From: Bordetella parapertussis
Lineage (GTDB): Bacteria; Pseudomonadota; Gammaproteobacteria; Burkholderiales; Burkholderiaceae_C
DNA length: 12,004 bases
Direction of reading: 5' to 3'
Assembly (NCBI GenBank): GCA_945907335.1
Contig: CAMDSU010000041.1
Location: forward strand, 1-12,004
Shown here piece after piece: positions 1 to 7,060 of the stretch (positions within the stretch are counted from its first letter, which is position 1; every line of letters begins with the position of its first letter). The notes under the pieces were generated by a model. The model had not been told where the DNA came from, made no database searches, and saw only the letters and a list, made by a program, of their open reading frames with translations. Both the position numbers and the translations under genes were made by a program.

Positions 1-638
1 GCCGCCGGGTCGCCGATCATGCGCAGCACGCGTTTCTTGGCGTCCTTCAGGCCGCCGTGGTAGTCGACCACGGTCTGCGTCTGCGGGTCGTAGTACATGG
101 CGTTGACGCTGAAGTCGCGCCGCGTGGCATCCTCGTCCTGCGGGCCCCAGACGTTGTCGCGCAGCACGCGGCCGGTGGAATCCACGGCGTGCTGCATGCC
201 GGCCAGCTCGCTGCGGCTGGTTTTCTCGTTACCCGCCACCTGCTCAGCCGCGGCGTTGTCCAGGTAAGCCCGGAACGTAGAGACCTCGATGACCTCGTGC
301 TCACGGCCGCGCCCGTACACCACGTGCACGATGCGAAAGCGCCTGCCGATGATGAAAGCGCGCCGAAAACACGCTTTGACTTCTTCGGGTGTAGCGTCAG
401 TGGCCACATCAAAATCTTTGGGCTTTAAACCGACCAATAAATCGCGCACCGCACCGCCGACGATGTAAGCCTCAAAACCGCGTTCTTGCAAGGTGCGCAC
501 CACGTTCCAAGCGCGTTCGTCCACCAAATCGGGATCGATGCCATGGGTGCTGGCTGCAATGACCCTGCGCTTGCCAAACCTTGCCTTGCTGCCAGTGCCG
601 GATTTGCCAAACAAGTTTTGAATGATTTTTTTGATCAT
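1..638 (-). CDS. pcnB: Poly(A) polymerase I, N-terminal 212 codons (runs off left edge)
   Basis: Template-independent polymerase that adds 3' poly(A) tails to RNA and promotes RNA decay; cytoplasmic. Only the N-terminal part is present, open to the window edge. The class II nucleotidyltransferase core is clear: GGAVRDLL at residues 61-68, the metal-binding pair D75 and D77 in KDFDVATDATPEE, GRRFRIVHV at 98-106, and RRDFSVNAMYYD at 173-184. The CCA-adding enzyme family is closely related, but the GRRFRIVHV form and the basic N-terminus (MIKKIIQNLFGK) fit PcnB. The ATG at 638 overlaps the TGA of the upstream HAD gene in an ATGA tetramer and has no visible Shine-Dalgarno sequence, so translational coupling is likely. 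It is the last visible gene of the perM-hda-HAD-pcnB run. Odd: codon use changes abruptly around codon 90-105, with all Leu codons CTG, Glu GAG and Gln CAG afterwards, against TTG/TTA, mostly GAA, and CAA before (see findings). Confidence 0.93.
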   Translation of the reverse strand, partial: MIKKIIQNLFGKSGTGSKARFGKRRVIAASTHGIDPDLVDERAWNVVRTLQERGFEAYIVGGAVRDLLVGLKPKDFDVATDATPEEVKACFRRAFIIGRRFRIVHVVYGRGREHEVIEVSTFRAYLDNAAAEQVAGNEKTSRSELAGMQHAVDSTGRVLRDNVWGPQDEDATRRDFSVNAMYYDPQTQTVVDYHGGLKDAKKRVLRMIGDPA

Positions 639-1324
639 GTGTGCCCGAAAAGGTCGAGGATACGCCATGACCGCTGTTGGGCGATTTGTCGCAATGGCGG
701 GCTGGGGTTGGTGACCACTGGTACCTGCACCTTTTCCAACAATGGCAAGTCGTTGGTCGAGTCGCTGTAGAAAGTGGCATGCACTTGCGGCCAGTCCAAG
801 CCCTGCTTGGCCAACCATTCGGTCACGCGTGTCACTTTGCCTTCGCGCAAACTGGGCACGCCGGCAATTTCGCCGGTGAAATGGCCGTCTTTGTTGCGCT
901 CCAATTCCACCGCAAGCAACACATCCATGCCAAACGCTTGGGCGATTGGGCCGGTGACAAATTCATTGGTAGCTGTCACCATGACCAAAGTTTCACCCTT
1001 GGCCCGGTGTTGCGCCACCAGTTCCAGCGCAACGGGCTTGATGGCGGGTTGAATTACTTTTTGCATGAACAATTGATGCGCTGCCTGCGCTTCTTCCATG
1101 CCGCGCTCGCGCATGCTTCGCGTGGCAAACCGCACATACTCGTGAATGTCTAGGCAACCCGCGTTGTAGTCGGCATAAAAAGCATTGTTTCTTTGGCGAA
1201 AACTGGTTTCATCGACCCAGCCCAGCTGCAATGTGAATTCGCCCCAAGACTGGTCGGAGTCCAAGGGCAGCAAGGTTTGGTCCAAGTCAAACAGTGCCAG
1301 TTTCATCTGCGGTTCAGGTCTCAT
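635..1324 (-). CDS. HAD-IB family phosphatase (SerB-like hydrolase)
   Basis: Haloacid-dehalogenase superfamily phosphohydrolase of the IB (SerB-like) subfamily; its substrate cannot be told from sequence. All four HAD motifs are present in this 229-residue reading: FDLDQT with nucleophile D13 and acid/base D15, motif II T117 in VMVTATN, motif III K163 in REGKV, and motif IV D188/D192 in SDSTND. The helical cap lies between about 25 and 100. Two starts are possible. The ATG at 1324 overlaps the end of hda by 11 bases and has GAGAG about 9 bases upstream. The ATG at 1306 (M7) would give the usual family beginning MKLALFDLD but lacks a clear ribosome site. The TGA overlaps the pcnB ATG (ATGA, 635-638). 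It sits between hda and pcnB in one transcription unit. True phosphoserine phosphatase is less likely because no longer N-terminal domain is present. Confidence 0.9.
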   Translation of the reverse strand: MRPEPQMKLALFDLDQTLLPLDSDQSWGEFTLQLGWVDETSFRQRNNAFYADYNAGCLDIHEYVRFATRSMRERGMEEAQAAHQLFMQKVIQPAIKPVALELVAQHRAKGETLVMVTATNEFVTGPIAQAFGMDVLLAVELERNKDGHFTGEIAGVPSLREGKVTRVTEWLAKQGLDWPQVHATFYSDSTNDLPLLEKVQVPVVTNPSPPLRQIAQQRSWRILDLFGHT

Positions 1325-2000
1325 CCAGCATCGCTCTCAATAAAGGAATGGTCAAAGGACGCTGGGTTTGCAGCGCGTAATGGTCAAGTTGTTCCAGCAA
1401 GCTGATCAAATGGCCCAAATCACGGCTGAAGCGATTGAGCAAATAGTCCAGCAAATCGGCGCCCAGTTGCAAACCCAAAGCTTGGGCATGCGTGAGCAAC
1501 ACTTCTTTGCGCTGGTCGTCGTCCAGCAATTTCAAATGAAACACATGGCCCCAGCCAAGACGCGTACGCAAATCCTCGCGCAACGGTAAATCCTGCGGCG
1601 GCACACTGCCAGCGGCAAGCACCCACGGTTGACGTGCGGCACCCGGGGTGGCTGCGTTGACAAACCAATTGAACGCCATGTGTTGTTGAATGGCGGAAAA
1701 CTGTTGCACATCATCCAGCAGCAGCACCTCCCAGTCCGGGTTGAACGCATCCGGCTGGGTAGTGGTCTTGTCCATCCAGCCGACAAACGCACCTTGTTGC
1801 TCAATATGGTGAGCCACCGCTTTGAGCAAATGCGTTTTACCGCTGCCTTGGTCACCCCACAAATAGGTGGGCACGGGGGACCGGGTGCGGCCAGCCATCC
1901 ATAGCTCTAGGTGCGACAGGGCGGCGGTATTGTGTCCGGGATGGAAATTGGCCAATCTGGGTCCGACCAACACCCCAATGTCCAAAGCGATTTGCTTCAT
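1314..2000 (-). CDS. hda: Hda, DnaA-homologous regulatory inactivator of replication initiation
   Basis: AAA+ protein that, together with the DNA-loaded beta clamp, stimulates hydrolysis of ATP on DnaA and so prevents re-initiation. In 228 residues it shows an N-terminal QIALDIG (residues 3-9), at the place of the clamp-binding motif of E. coli Hda; a Walker A GDQGSGKT at 49-56; a Walker B VLLLDDVQ at 92-99; a DnaA box VII-like LRTRLGWG at 144-151 with R147 as candidate arginine finger; and a sensor-2-like SRDLGHL at 192-198. The length and lack of a DNA-binding domain IV separate it from DnaA itself. Unlike the degenerate P-loop recalled for E. coli Hda, this one is a full GxxGxGKT. The start is 6 bases after the perM stop, with no strong Shine-Dalgarno sequence, so it probably depends on read-through and coupling from the upstream gene. 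Confidence 0.93.
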   Translation of the reverse strand: MKQIALDIGVLVGPRLANFHPGHNTAALSHLELWMAGRTRSPVPTYLWGDQGSGKTHLLKAVAHHIEQQGAFVGWMDKTTTQPDAFNPDWEVLLLDDVQQFSAIQQHMAFNWFVNAATPGAARQPWVLAAGSVPPQDLPLREDLRTRLGWGHVFHLKLLDDDQRKEVLLTHAQALGLQLGADLLDYLLNRFSRDLGHLISLLEQLDHYALQTQRPLTIPLLRAMLDET

Positions 2001-2006
2001 GCGTGG

Positions 2007-3077
2007 CTAGCCCGCATACAAACGGCTGGCGAAATAGCGGTCACGCAATCGGCGCAATGCCACCAGCAACACCGCACTGGCAGGCAAAGCTATCAACACG
2101 CCGACAAAGCCGAGCAACTGGCCAAATGCCAGCAACGCAAAAATCACCACCAACGGGTGTAAACCGATGCGCTCGCCGATCAAACGCGGGGTCAACACAA
2201 AACTTTCGAGCAACTGCCCAATGCCAAAAACGACCAACAGCATCAGACCGGCTTGCATGGGTGCCATTTCCAAAAAACCCGAAAGTGCGGCCAGCAACAA
2301 GCCCACGCCAAACCCCACATAAGGCACAAACACAGCCAGCCCCGTCAATATGCCGATCGGCCATGCCACTGACAAGCCAAACAATGACAAGCCCGCCACG
2401 TAATAAACCGACAAGCACAGCATGACCAACAACTGCCCACGCACATATTCACCCAACACAGCATCGGCTTCTTCGACAAAGTGGGTCACGGAAGGCTCTG
2501 CCTTGCGCGGCAACCATTCACGCATATGCCCCAGCAAATGGTGCCCGTCCATCAGCAAATAAAACAATGCGACCGGTATCAACACCAAGTTGCCTATCAG
2601 TGCCAGCGCCACACTGCCGCCAATGCGCAACGAGGCCAGCACCGAGTCCATGCCGCTGTGCCACAGGGCTTGTGTTTGGCCCGCGACAAAATCTTTGATG
2701 CCCTGCGGGTCGAGCTGAATATCGACGCCCAAGTTTTGCAGCAGTGGCGCGAGCGTGGCTTGTAACTGCCCCAGCAAGACAGGCAACTGGGTTTGCAAAC
2801 GCGCCGCCTCTTTGAACAACACCGGCAGGATCAGTCCGACGAATGCCACCAGCAACAGCAAAAAAACGGTCTCACATAACAACACCAGCAGAAAACGCGG
2901 TACCTTGGGCCCGCACAAATTTTCTAACCGGCGCAACAAGGGTGACAGCACGTAGGCAATGACTGCTGCAATCAAAAATGGCGTGAGTACCGGCGCCAAC
3001 CACCACAGCAATGCAGACAACAAACTGCCGATCAGCAACCATGCGGCGTAAAAACGGTAGTCAGGGGAAGAGGACAT
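2007..3077 (-). CDS. AI-2E/PerM family inner-membrane transporter
   Basis: Polytopic inner-membrane protein of the AI-2E exporter (PerM/UPF0118) family, 356 residues, normal for the family. Hydrophobic segments lie at about 9-29, 32-48, 62-92, 152-178, 214-238, 240-268, 275-293 and 307-341, with a soluble stretch between about 93 and 150. The C-terminal family signature is clear: ESFVLTPRLIGERIGLHP at 291-308, then VIFALLAFGQLLGF and a final LPASAV; FVPYVG is at 250-255. Members have been linked to export of autoinducer-2 or to ion/proton exchange, and the substrate here is unknown. This gene heads the minus-strand run leading into hda (6-base gap), HAD and pcnB, an arrangement I recall as common in Burkholderiales. 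It is divergent from purM and probably shares the promoter region with it. No clear ribosome site precedes the ATG. Confidence 0.9.
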   Translation of the reverse strand: MSSSPDYRFYAAWLLIGSLLSALLWWLAPVLTPFLIAAVIAYVLSPLLRRLENLCGPKVPRFLLVLLCETVFLLLLVAFVGLILPVLFKEAARLQTQLPVLLGQLQATLAPLLQNLGVDIQLDPQGIKDFVAGQTQALWHSGMDSVLASLRIGGSVALALIGNLVLIPVALFYLLMDGHHLLGHMREWLPRKAEPSVTHFVEEADAVLGEYVRGQLLVMLCLSVYYVAGLSLFGLSVAWPIGILTGLAVFVPYVGFGVGLLLAALSGFLEMAPMQAGLMLLVVFGIGQLLESFVLTPRLIGERIGLHPLVVIFALLAFGQLLGFVGVLIALPASAVLLVALRRLRDRYFASRLYAG

Positions 3078-3098
3078 CAGGCGAAAAGTACCCGGATT

Positions 3099-3116
3099 TA
3101 GAATGTCCTGATTCTA
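3099..3116. promoter_or_regulatory. Symmetric divergent promoter candidate between perM-type gene and purM
   Basis: TAGAAT (3099-3104), a 6-base spacer, and ATTCTA (3111-3116) form a perfect inverted repeat. Each strand therefore carries a TAGAAT hexamer, one mismatch from the sigma-70 -10 consensus. The plus-strand copy would start RNA near 3111, about 46 bases before the purM ATG. The minus-strand copy would start near 3104, about 27 bases before the PerM-type ATG. No good -35 box is seen at 17 bases on either side. The symmetry could instead be a repressor operator. Confidence 0.4.
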
Positions 3117-3156
3117 TCGACCCGCCCTCAAGGCGCATTTGCAGCGCCCGCCACTC

Positions 3157-4185
3157 ATGAATACACCACTTTCTTACAAAGACGCCGGCGTTGATATCGA
3201 CGCCGGAGACGCCTTGGTTGAACGCATCAAACCCTTGGCTAAAAAGACCATGCGAGACGGTGTTTTAGCGGGTATTGGCGGCTTTGGCGCGCTTTTTGAA
3301 GTCCCTAAAAACTACAAAGAACCGGTGCTGGTCAGCGGCACTGACGGTGTCGGCACCAAGCTGAAACTGGCTTTTGAATGGCATATGCACGACACCGTGG
3401 GCATCGATTTGGTGGCCATGAGCGTCAATGATGTGTTGGTGCAAGGCGCTGAGCCGCTGTTTTTTCTGGACTACTTTGCCTGCGGCAAACTGGATGTGGA
3501 CACGGCAGCTGCCGTGGTCGGCGGCATTGCCAAAGGCTGCGAACTGTCGGGTTGCGCGTTGATTGGTGGTGAAACCGCCGAAATGCCTGGCATGTACCCG
3601 GCGGGTGAATACGACTTGGCTGGTTTTGCGGTGGGCGTGGTCGAAAAATCGCTGATCCTTACCGGCAAAAATGTGTCGCCCGGCGATGTGGTGCTGGGGC
3701 TGGCCTCCAGCGGTGGGCACTCGAACGGCTTTAGCCTGGTGCGCAAATGTATTGAGCGTGCGGGCGCCAACCTGCCCTCCACTTTGGACGGCCAGCCGTT
3801 CAAAGAAGCGCTGATGGCACCCACGCGCTTGTATGTGAAATCCGTGCTGGCCGCGCTCAAAGCGCACCCAATCAAAGCGCTGGCGCACATCACCGGCGGT
3901 GGTTTGACAGAAAATATCCCACGCGTGCTGCCCGAGCATTGCGCCGCGCACCTGCAACGCGCCAGCTGGCCGCGCACCGAATTGTTCACTTGGTTGCAGC
4001 AAACCGCAGGCATTGGCGACGCTGAAATGTGCCGCACTTTTAACAATGGCATCGGCATGGTGGTCGTCATTGCTGCTGAGCATGCGGATGCATGCACTCA
4101 AACGCTGACAGCTCTAGGAGAACAGGTTTACCGCATTGGCGTGATTGCCGATAAGGGCGATGGGGCTGCGGTGGTGATACGGTGA
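3157..4185 (+). CDS. purM: Phosphoribosylformylglycinamidine cyclo-ligase (AIR synthetase)
   Basis: Cytosolic enzyme of de novo purine synthesis that closes the imidazole ring: FGAM + ATP gives AIR. It has 342 residues, the usual length. Family hallmarks run in order: [13 protein letters not shown] (5-17), the glycine-rich [10 protein letters not shown] (41-50), [11 protein letters not shown] (62-72), [17 protein letters not shown] (84-100), the [12 protein letters not shown] loop (137-148), [11 protein letters not shown] (181-191), [16 protein letters not shown] (244-259), and FNNGIGMVV (295-303). The ATG at 3157 aligns with the family start; an in-frame TTG at 3139 would add six residues with no family support. 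No Shine-Dalgarno sequence is evident. It stands alone on this strand, with no purN following, and its 3' end faces the SirB1-type gene 22 bases away. Confidence 0.98.
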   Translation: MNTPLSYKDAGVDIDAGDALVERIKPLAKKTMRDGVLAGIGGFGALFEVPKNYKEPVLVSGTDGVGTKLKLAFEWHMHDTVGIDLVAMSVNDVLVQGAEPLFFLDYFACGKLDVDTAAAVVGGIAKGCELSGCALIGGETAEMPGMYPAGEYDLAGFAVGVVEKSLILTGKNVSPGDVVLGLASSGGHSNGFSLVRKCIERAGANLPSTLDGQPFKEALMAPTRLYVKSVLAALKAHPIKALAHITGGGLTENIPRVLPEHCAAHLQRASWPRTELFTWLQQTAGIGDAEMCRTFNNGIGMVVVIAAEHADACTQTLTALGEQVYRIGVIADKGDGAAVVIR

Positions 4186-4213
4186 GAGTGACTGAGGATC
4201 AGAAAAATCACTC
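4186..4213. other. Imperfect hairpin between convergent genes
   Basis: The spacer after purM contains GAGTGA (4186-4191) and CTGA (4192-4195), a GGA loop, TCAG (4199-4202), five A residues, then TCACTC (4208-4213). This gives a nested 10-pair stem interrupted by a five-A bulge. The right arm overlaps the last codons of the opposing gene. There is no uridine run after the stem on either strand, so a role as terminator for the two convergent genes is only possible. Confidence 0.25.
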
Positions 4214-4918
4214 GGGCAATAACACTGCCAATCTGGCGCGGACTTTGGCCAAGCGTTCTTGGTCATCTTGGCGGCGGTAAATTTCATGCAAATTGCGCAA
4301 CATACGCGCAATGATTTGGCGCGGTTCAGCGGGTTGCAAATGAAATGCCAGTGCGTCGTCTGAAATAGCCTGGGGCTTGCCCAACTTAGCGCCCGGCAAC
4401 CAAGGGATCAAGCGTTCGGCCAAGTCCTCGCGGCTGAGCGATTCTCCGGTGAATGGGTCAATCACCACATGGCCCTCTTGCGGAAAACTTAAATCGAGTT
4501 TGACCAAAAAATGTCCTGGGAAACTCACACCATTGACCTTGAGTCCCAGGCTTTGTCCCAACTCTAGCCAAAGCACCGCGAGGCTGATGGGGATGCCTTG
4601 GCGCTTGCTCAGGACCACATTTAAAAAACTGTTGTGCGGATCGTCGTAATGGTTGACATTGCCAGCGAAGCGCATGTCTTCGTAAAAAAACCGGTTGAGT
4701 TCCCGTAATTTGTCCAGCACATCGGCCTGCGGCAAGAGGCGGCGCTTGAGTTTGGCAGACAGCACATCCACCTCGTCCAGCACTTGCTGTATGTCCATTT
4801 TGGGGAATTCGTCTTGGGCAATGCTGACCGCGGTTTCCATCAAGGGAAATTCATCATCGCTTTGCACCAGCGTGGTGAAGTAATCCAATACCGAAGGGAG
4901 TTGCAACTTGTAGTCCAT
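4208..4918 (-). CDS. SirB1/YchA family protein (transglutaminase-like core fold)
   Basis: Member of the SirB1 N-terminal-domain (transglutaminase-core-2) family, usually followed by tetratricopeptide repeats; the biochemical role of the family is not established. Recognisable blocks in the 236 residues are a helical N-terminus (1-75), HYDDPHNSFLNVVLSKRQG (90-108) with IPISLAVLWLELGQSLGL after it, SFPGHFLVKLD (132-142), and VVIDPFTGESLSRED (151-165). H136 and D154 occupy plausible transglutaminase His/Asp positions, but the protein contains no cysteine at all, so no catalytic triad of that kind can form. The C-terminus (about 200-236) holds roughly one TPR-like helix pair, which makes it somewhat shorter than the E. 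coli homologue of about 270 residues as I remember it. It starts 3 bases after the murJ stop and is probably co-transcribed with murJ. Confidence 0.88.
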   Translation of the reverse strand: MDYKLQLPSVLDYFTTLVQSDDEFPLMETAVSIAQDEFPKMDIQQVLDEVDVLSAKLKRRLLPQADVLDKLRELNRFFYEDMRFAGNVNHYDDPHNSFLNVVLSKRQGIPISLAVLWLELGQSLGLKVNGVSFPGHFLVKLDLSFPQEGHVVIDPFTGESLSREDLAERLIPWLPGAKLGKPQAISDDALAFHLQPAEPRQIIARMLRNLHEIYRRQDDQERLAKVRARLAVLLPE

Positions 4919-4921
4919 GGC

Positions 4922-6499
4922 TCAATCATGCCCCGAGCGGCGTAAAAGTGCACGCAGATCCACCCCAATAACCCTAAGCGTAGTGAAATACACCACAAAC
5001 GATCCTGCCAACACCAGCGCCATGAGGCCGATGCGCTGCCAAGGTTCTGAGCGCATACCCACCCAGTCCACATGCTGGGCAAGCCCATACAAACCGGCTC
5101 CCAGCACCCCCGTAGCCAACAAAACCTGCAACAGCAAACGGCCCCAACCCGGTAAAGGTTGGTATTGGCCTTGTCGGCGCAAGCCGATCAGCAAACTCAG
5201 GGCATTGACCAACGCGCCCAAAGCGATAGATAAAGTCAGGGCGGCATGGGCGAGATATGGCACCAGCAACAGGTTCATTACTTGGGTGAATACCAGCACC
5301 ATGACCGCGATGCGTACCGGGGTGCGGGTGTCTTGGTTGGCATAAAAACCTGGGGCCAATACCTTGATAGCGACCAGTCCCAGCAAACCCACGCCATAGC
5401 CGGTCAAGGCCAAGCTGGTTTGTTGCACATCATGCGCGGTAAATGCACCGTAGTGGTAAAGCACAGACACCAAGGGCCCGGCAAACACCAACAAAGCGAC
5501 GCCGCACGGCAAGGCCAGCACCCACACCAGGCGCAAGCCCCAGTCCAGCATGGCGCTGTAGCGCAGACTGTCACTGGCCGCCTTGGCCGCGGCCAACTGC
5601 GGCATTAAAACTACACCCAAGGCCACGCCCAGCAGCGCAATGGGAAACTCCATCAAGCGGTCAGCGTAGCTGATCCAGCTGACACTGCCCGGCGTCAGGT
5701 GCGAAGCAATTTGGGTGTTGATGACCAGGGACAACTGCGCTACACCCACACCTAACAGTGCAGGTCCCATCATGGCCAAAATTTTGCGGGTACCGGCGTC
5801 CTGCCAAGCGGCGCGAATGTGTTTGGGCGACACACTGATATGCGGCAGTAAGCCGAGTTGGCGCAAGGCGGGAATTTGAATCGCCAGTTGCAGCACCCCG
5901 CCCGCCATGACCCCAACAGCCAAGCTGTATATCGGCTCAATGCCTTGAGCGGCCAGCCAAGGCGCGCCCAGCCAAGCGCTGGCAATCATGCAGACATTGA
6001 GGACCACCGGCGTGGCCGCAGGCACGGCAAAGCGTCTCCAGGTGTTGAGCACACCTGCCGACAAAGCCACCATCGACATGAATGCAATATAGGGAAACAT
6101 CAAACCAGTGAGGTTGACCGCGGCTTGCAGGCCAAGCGGTGTTTGTTGCAAACCGCTGGCCATCAACCAGACCAATCCGGGTGCAGCCAGCACACCCAAT
6201 ATGCTGGTCAACAGCACCGCCCAAGCCAGCAAGGTAGCCACCTTGTCTACCAATAAGCGGGTGGCGTCATCCCCTTTTTCGGCCCGGGTGGCCGCCAGCA
6301 CGGGGACAAATGCCTGGCTGAATGCCCCTTCAGCGAACAGGCGGCGAAATAAATTGGGGATGCGAAACGCCACATTGAAAGCGTCTGTCAAGGCGCTGGC
6401 CCCAAACAACGCGGCAATCAAAGTCTCACGGGCAAACCCGGTGATACGCGACACCAAGGTCAACAATGAAACAGTAGAGGCAGACTTGATCAAGCTCAC
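4922..6499 (-). CDS. murJ: Lipid II flippase MurJ
   Basis: Moves the peptidoglycan precursor lipid II across the inner membrane (MOP/MviN superfamily, about 14 membrane helices). With the GTG start at 6499 the product has 525 residues and begins [11 protein letters not shown]. That numbering puts R18, R24, D39 and R52 on the same positions as the important residues of E. coli MurJ. Further signatures are [20 protein letters not shown] (37-56), [10 protein letters not shown] (57-66) and YADRLMEFP (278-286), with D280, R281 and E284. The frame stays open upstream to an ATG at 6574, which would add 25 residues, but that extension is not membrane- or family-like and would cover the rpsT promoter. 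Neither start has a good ribosome site. It leads into the SirB1-type gene with a 3-base gap. Its 5' end is divergent from rpsT. Confidence 0.95.
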   Translation of the reverse strand: MSLIKSASTVSLLTLVSRITGFARETLIAALFGASALTDAFNVAFRIPNLFRRLFAEGAFSQAFVPVLAATRAEKGDDATRLLVDKVATLLAWAVLLTSILGVLAAPGLVWLMASGLQQTPLGLQAAVNLTGLMFPYIAFMSMVALSAGVLNTWRRFAVPAATPVVLNVCMIASAWLGAPWLAAQGIEPIYSLAVGVMAGGVLQLAIQIPALRQLGLLPHISVSPKHIRAAWQDAGTRKILAMMGPALLGVGVAQLSLVINTQIASHLTPGSVSWISYADRLMEFPIALLGVALGVVLMPQLAAAKAASDSLRYSAMLDWGLRLVWVLALPCGVALLVFAGPLVSVLYHYGAFTAHDVQQTSLALTGYGVGLLGLVAIKVLAPGFYANQDTRTPVRIAVMVLVFTQVMNLLLVPYLAHAALTLSIALGALVNALSLLIGLRRQGQYQPLPGWGRLLLQVLLATGVLGAGLYGLAQHVDWVGMRSEPWQRIGLMALVLAGSFVVYFTTLRVIGVDLRALLRRSGHD

Positions 6500-6545
6500 C
6501 TGTTGGAGTGTAGCCGCCAGTTCCACAGCCGGGGCATGCTGTTTT

Positions 6546-6553
6546 GTTACAAT
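6546..6553 (+). promoter_or_regulatory. Extended -10 promoter candidate for rpsT
   Basis: TGTTACAAT (6545-6553) combines a TG extension with the -10 hexamer TACAAT at 6548-6553. RNA would start near 6560, about 40 bases before the rpsT ATG. No convincing TTGACA-type -35 is seen at 16-18 bases, as is common for extended -10 promoters. The position, just ahead of a strongly expressed ribosomal gene and upstream of the favoured murJ start on the other strand, supports the call. Confidence 0.5.
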
Positions 6554-6598
6554 CGCAGGCTTTGCCAGCATCATCCTCAGACACTTAAAGGAACAACC

Positions 6599-6898
6599 AT
6601 GGCTTCAGCCAAACCCAAGAAAAAGAACCCGCGCCTGGCATCAGGCCGCAAACGCGCCCGTCAGGACGTGAAACTCAACGAAGCGAACAGCTCGTTGCGC
6701 TCCAAATACCGCACCGCGGTGAAGAATGTCGAAAAAGCCGTGCAAGCCGGTGACAAAGTCAAAGCCGCTGAACTCTTCGGCAAGATGCAATCGGTGGTGG
6801 ACATCATCGCCGACAAACACATCTTCCACAAAAACAAGGCTGCTCGTGACAAGAGCCGCCTGGCTGCCAAGGTGAAGCACCTGGCACTCGCCGCCTGA
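6599..6898 (+). CDS. rpsT: 30S ribosomal protein S20
   Basis: Small-subunit protein that binds 16S rRNA near the 5' domain and assists assembly. It has 99 residues, rich in Lys, Arg and Ala. It starts [20 protein letters not shown] and contains [16 protein letters not shown] (about 38-53), then [17 protein letters not shown] (77-93), all typical of S20. It is longer than the 87-residue E. coli protein, mostly at the N- and C-terminal tails, as I recall for Burkholderiales. The ATG at 6599 has a good Shine-Dalgarno AAAGGA at 6587-6592, spacing six. The frame is open further upstream to 6503 without family support. It is a single-gene unit: its own promoter precedes it and two hairpins, the second a textbook terminator, follow. 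Confidence 0.98.
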   Translation: MASAKPKKKNPRLASGRKRARQDVKLNEANSSLRSKYRTAVKNVEKAVQAGDKVKAAELFGKMQSVVDIIADKHIFHKNKAARDKSRLAAKVKHLALAA

Positions 6899-6916
6899 CG
6901 ATTCAGGCACCCAGCC

Positions 6917-6937
6917 CGGTCTGCCGAAAGCAGACCG
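6917..6937 (+). repeat. Perfect inverted repeat (first hairpin after rpsT)
   Basis: CGGTCTGC (6917-6924), loop CGAAA, GCAGACCG (6930-6937): an eight-pair perfect stem 19 bases after the rpsT stop. Only a short GTTTG follows, so it is a poor intrinsic terminator by itself. It may protect the 3' end of the rpsT message or act in tandem with the stronger hairpin at 6975-6999. Confidence 0.55.
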
Positions 6938-6974
6938 CCGTTTGAAACCGGTGCGCTGTTGGCAAAAAAATGAG

Positions 6975-6999
6975 AAACCGCCCTTCGGGGCGGTTTTTT
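6975..6999 (+). terminator. Intrinsic terminator of rpsT
   Basis: AAACCGCCC (6975-6983), a TTCG tetraloop, GGGCGGTTT (6988-6996), continuing into a run of six T (6994-6999). This is a nine-pair GC-rich stem with a stable UUCG loop and U tract, the textbook form of a Rho-independent terminator. It separates rpsT from argD. The A-rich flank to the left (7 A at 6964-6970) does not continue the stem directly, so activity on the minus strand is less certain. Confidence 0.88.
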
Positions 7000-7014
7000 C
7001 ATGGGCGACGCGCC

Positions 7015-7020
7015 TAGAAT
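7015..7020 (+). promoter_or_regulatory. Candidate -10 box for argD-argF
   Basis: TAGAAT lies 16 bases beyond the rpsT terminator and 69 bases before the argD ATG, giving a leader of about 60 bases. A -35 at 17 bases would fall on GGTTTT inside the terminator T tract, a weak match. The call rests on the hexamer and on the need for a promoter after the terminator. Confidence 0.35.
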
Positions 7021-7028
7021 CTTCTTCT

Positions 7029-7060
7029 TCGGCTCCAAGTCTTGCTGGCTTTTGAGCCGA
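7029..7060 (+). repeat. Inverted repeat in the argD leader
   Basis: TCGGCTC (7029-7035) and GAGCCGA (7054-7060) form a seven-pair stem with an 18-base loop, followed by the pyrimidine-rich TTTCTTTTCTG. It would sit at the very 5' end of the message if the -10 at 7015-7020 is used. It could stabilise the RNA or act as a weak attenuator. No ArgR-type operator was recognised around it. Confidence 0.35.

Noticed and set aside
57..428. Plus-strand frame opposite pcnB
   Set aside because: The opposite strand encodes the conserved nucleotidyltransferase core of PcnB without interruption.
3139..3156. TTG start extending purM by six residues
   Set aside because: The ATG at 3157 leads directly into the conserved LSYKDAG start seen in PurM proteins, and no ribosome site supports the TTG.
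3265..4101. Minus-strand open frame of 278 codons inside purM
   Set aside because: Fully antisense to a complete, conserved purM, with His/Gln-rich composition typical of a shadow frame.
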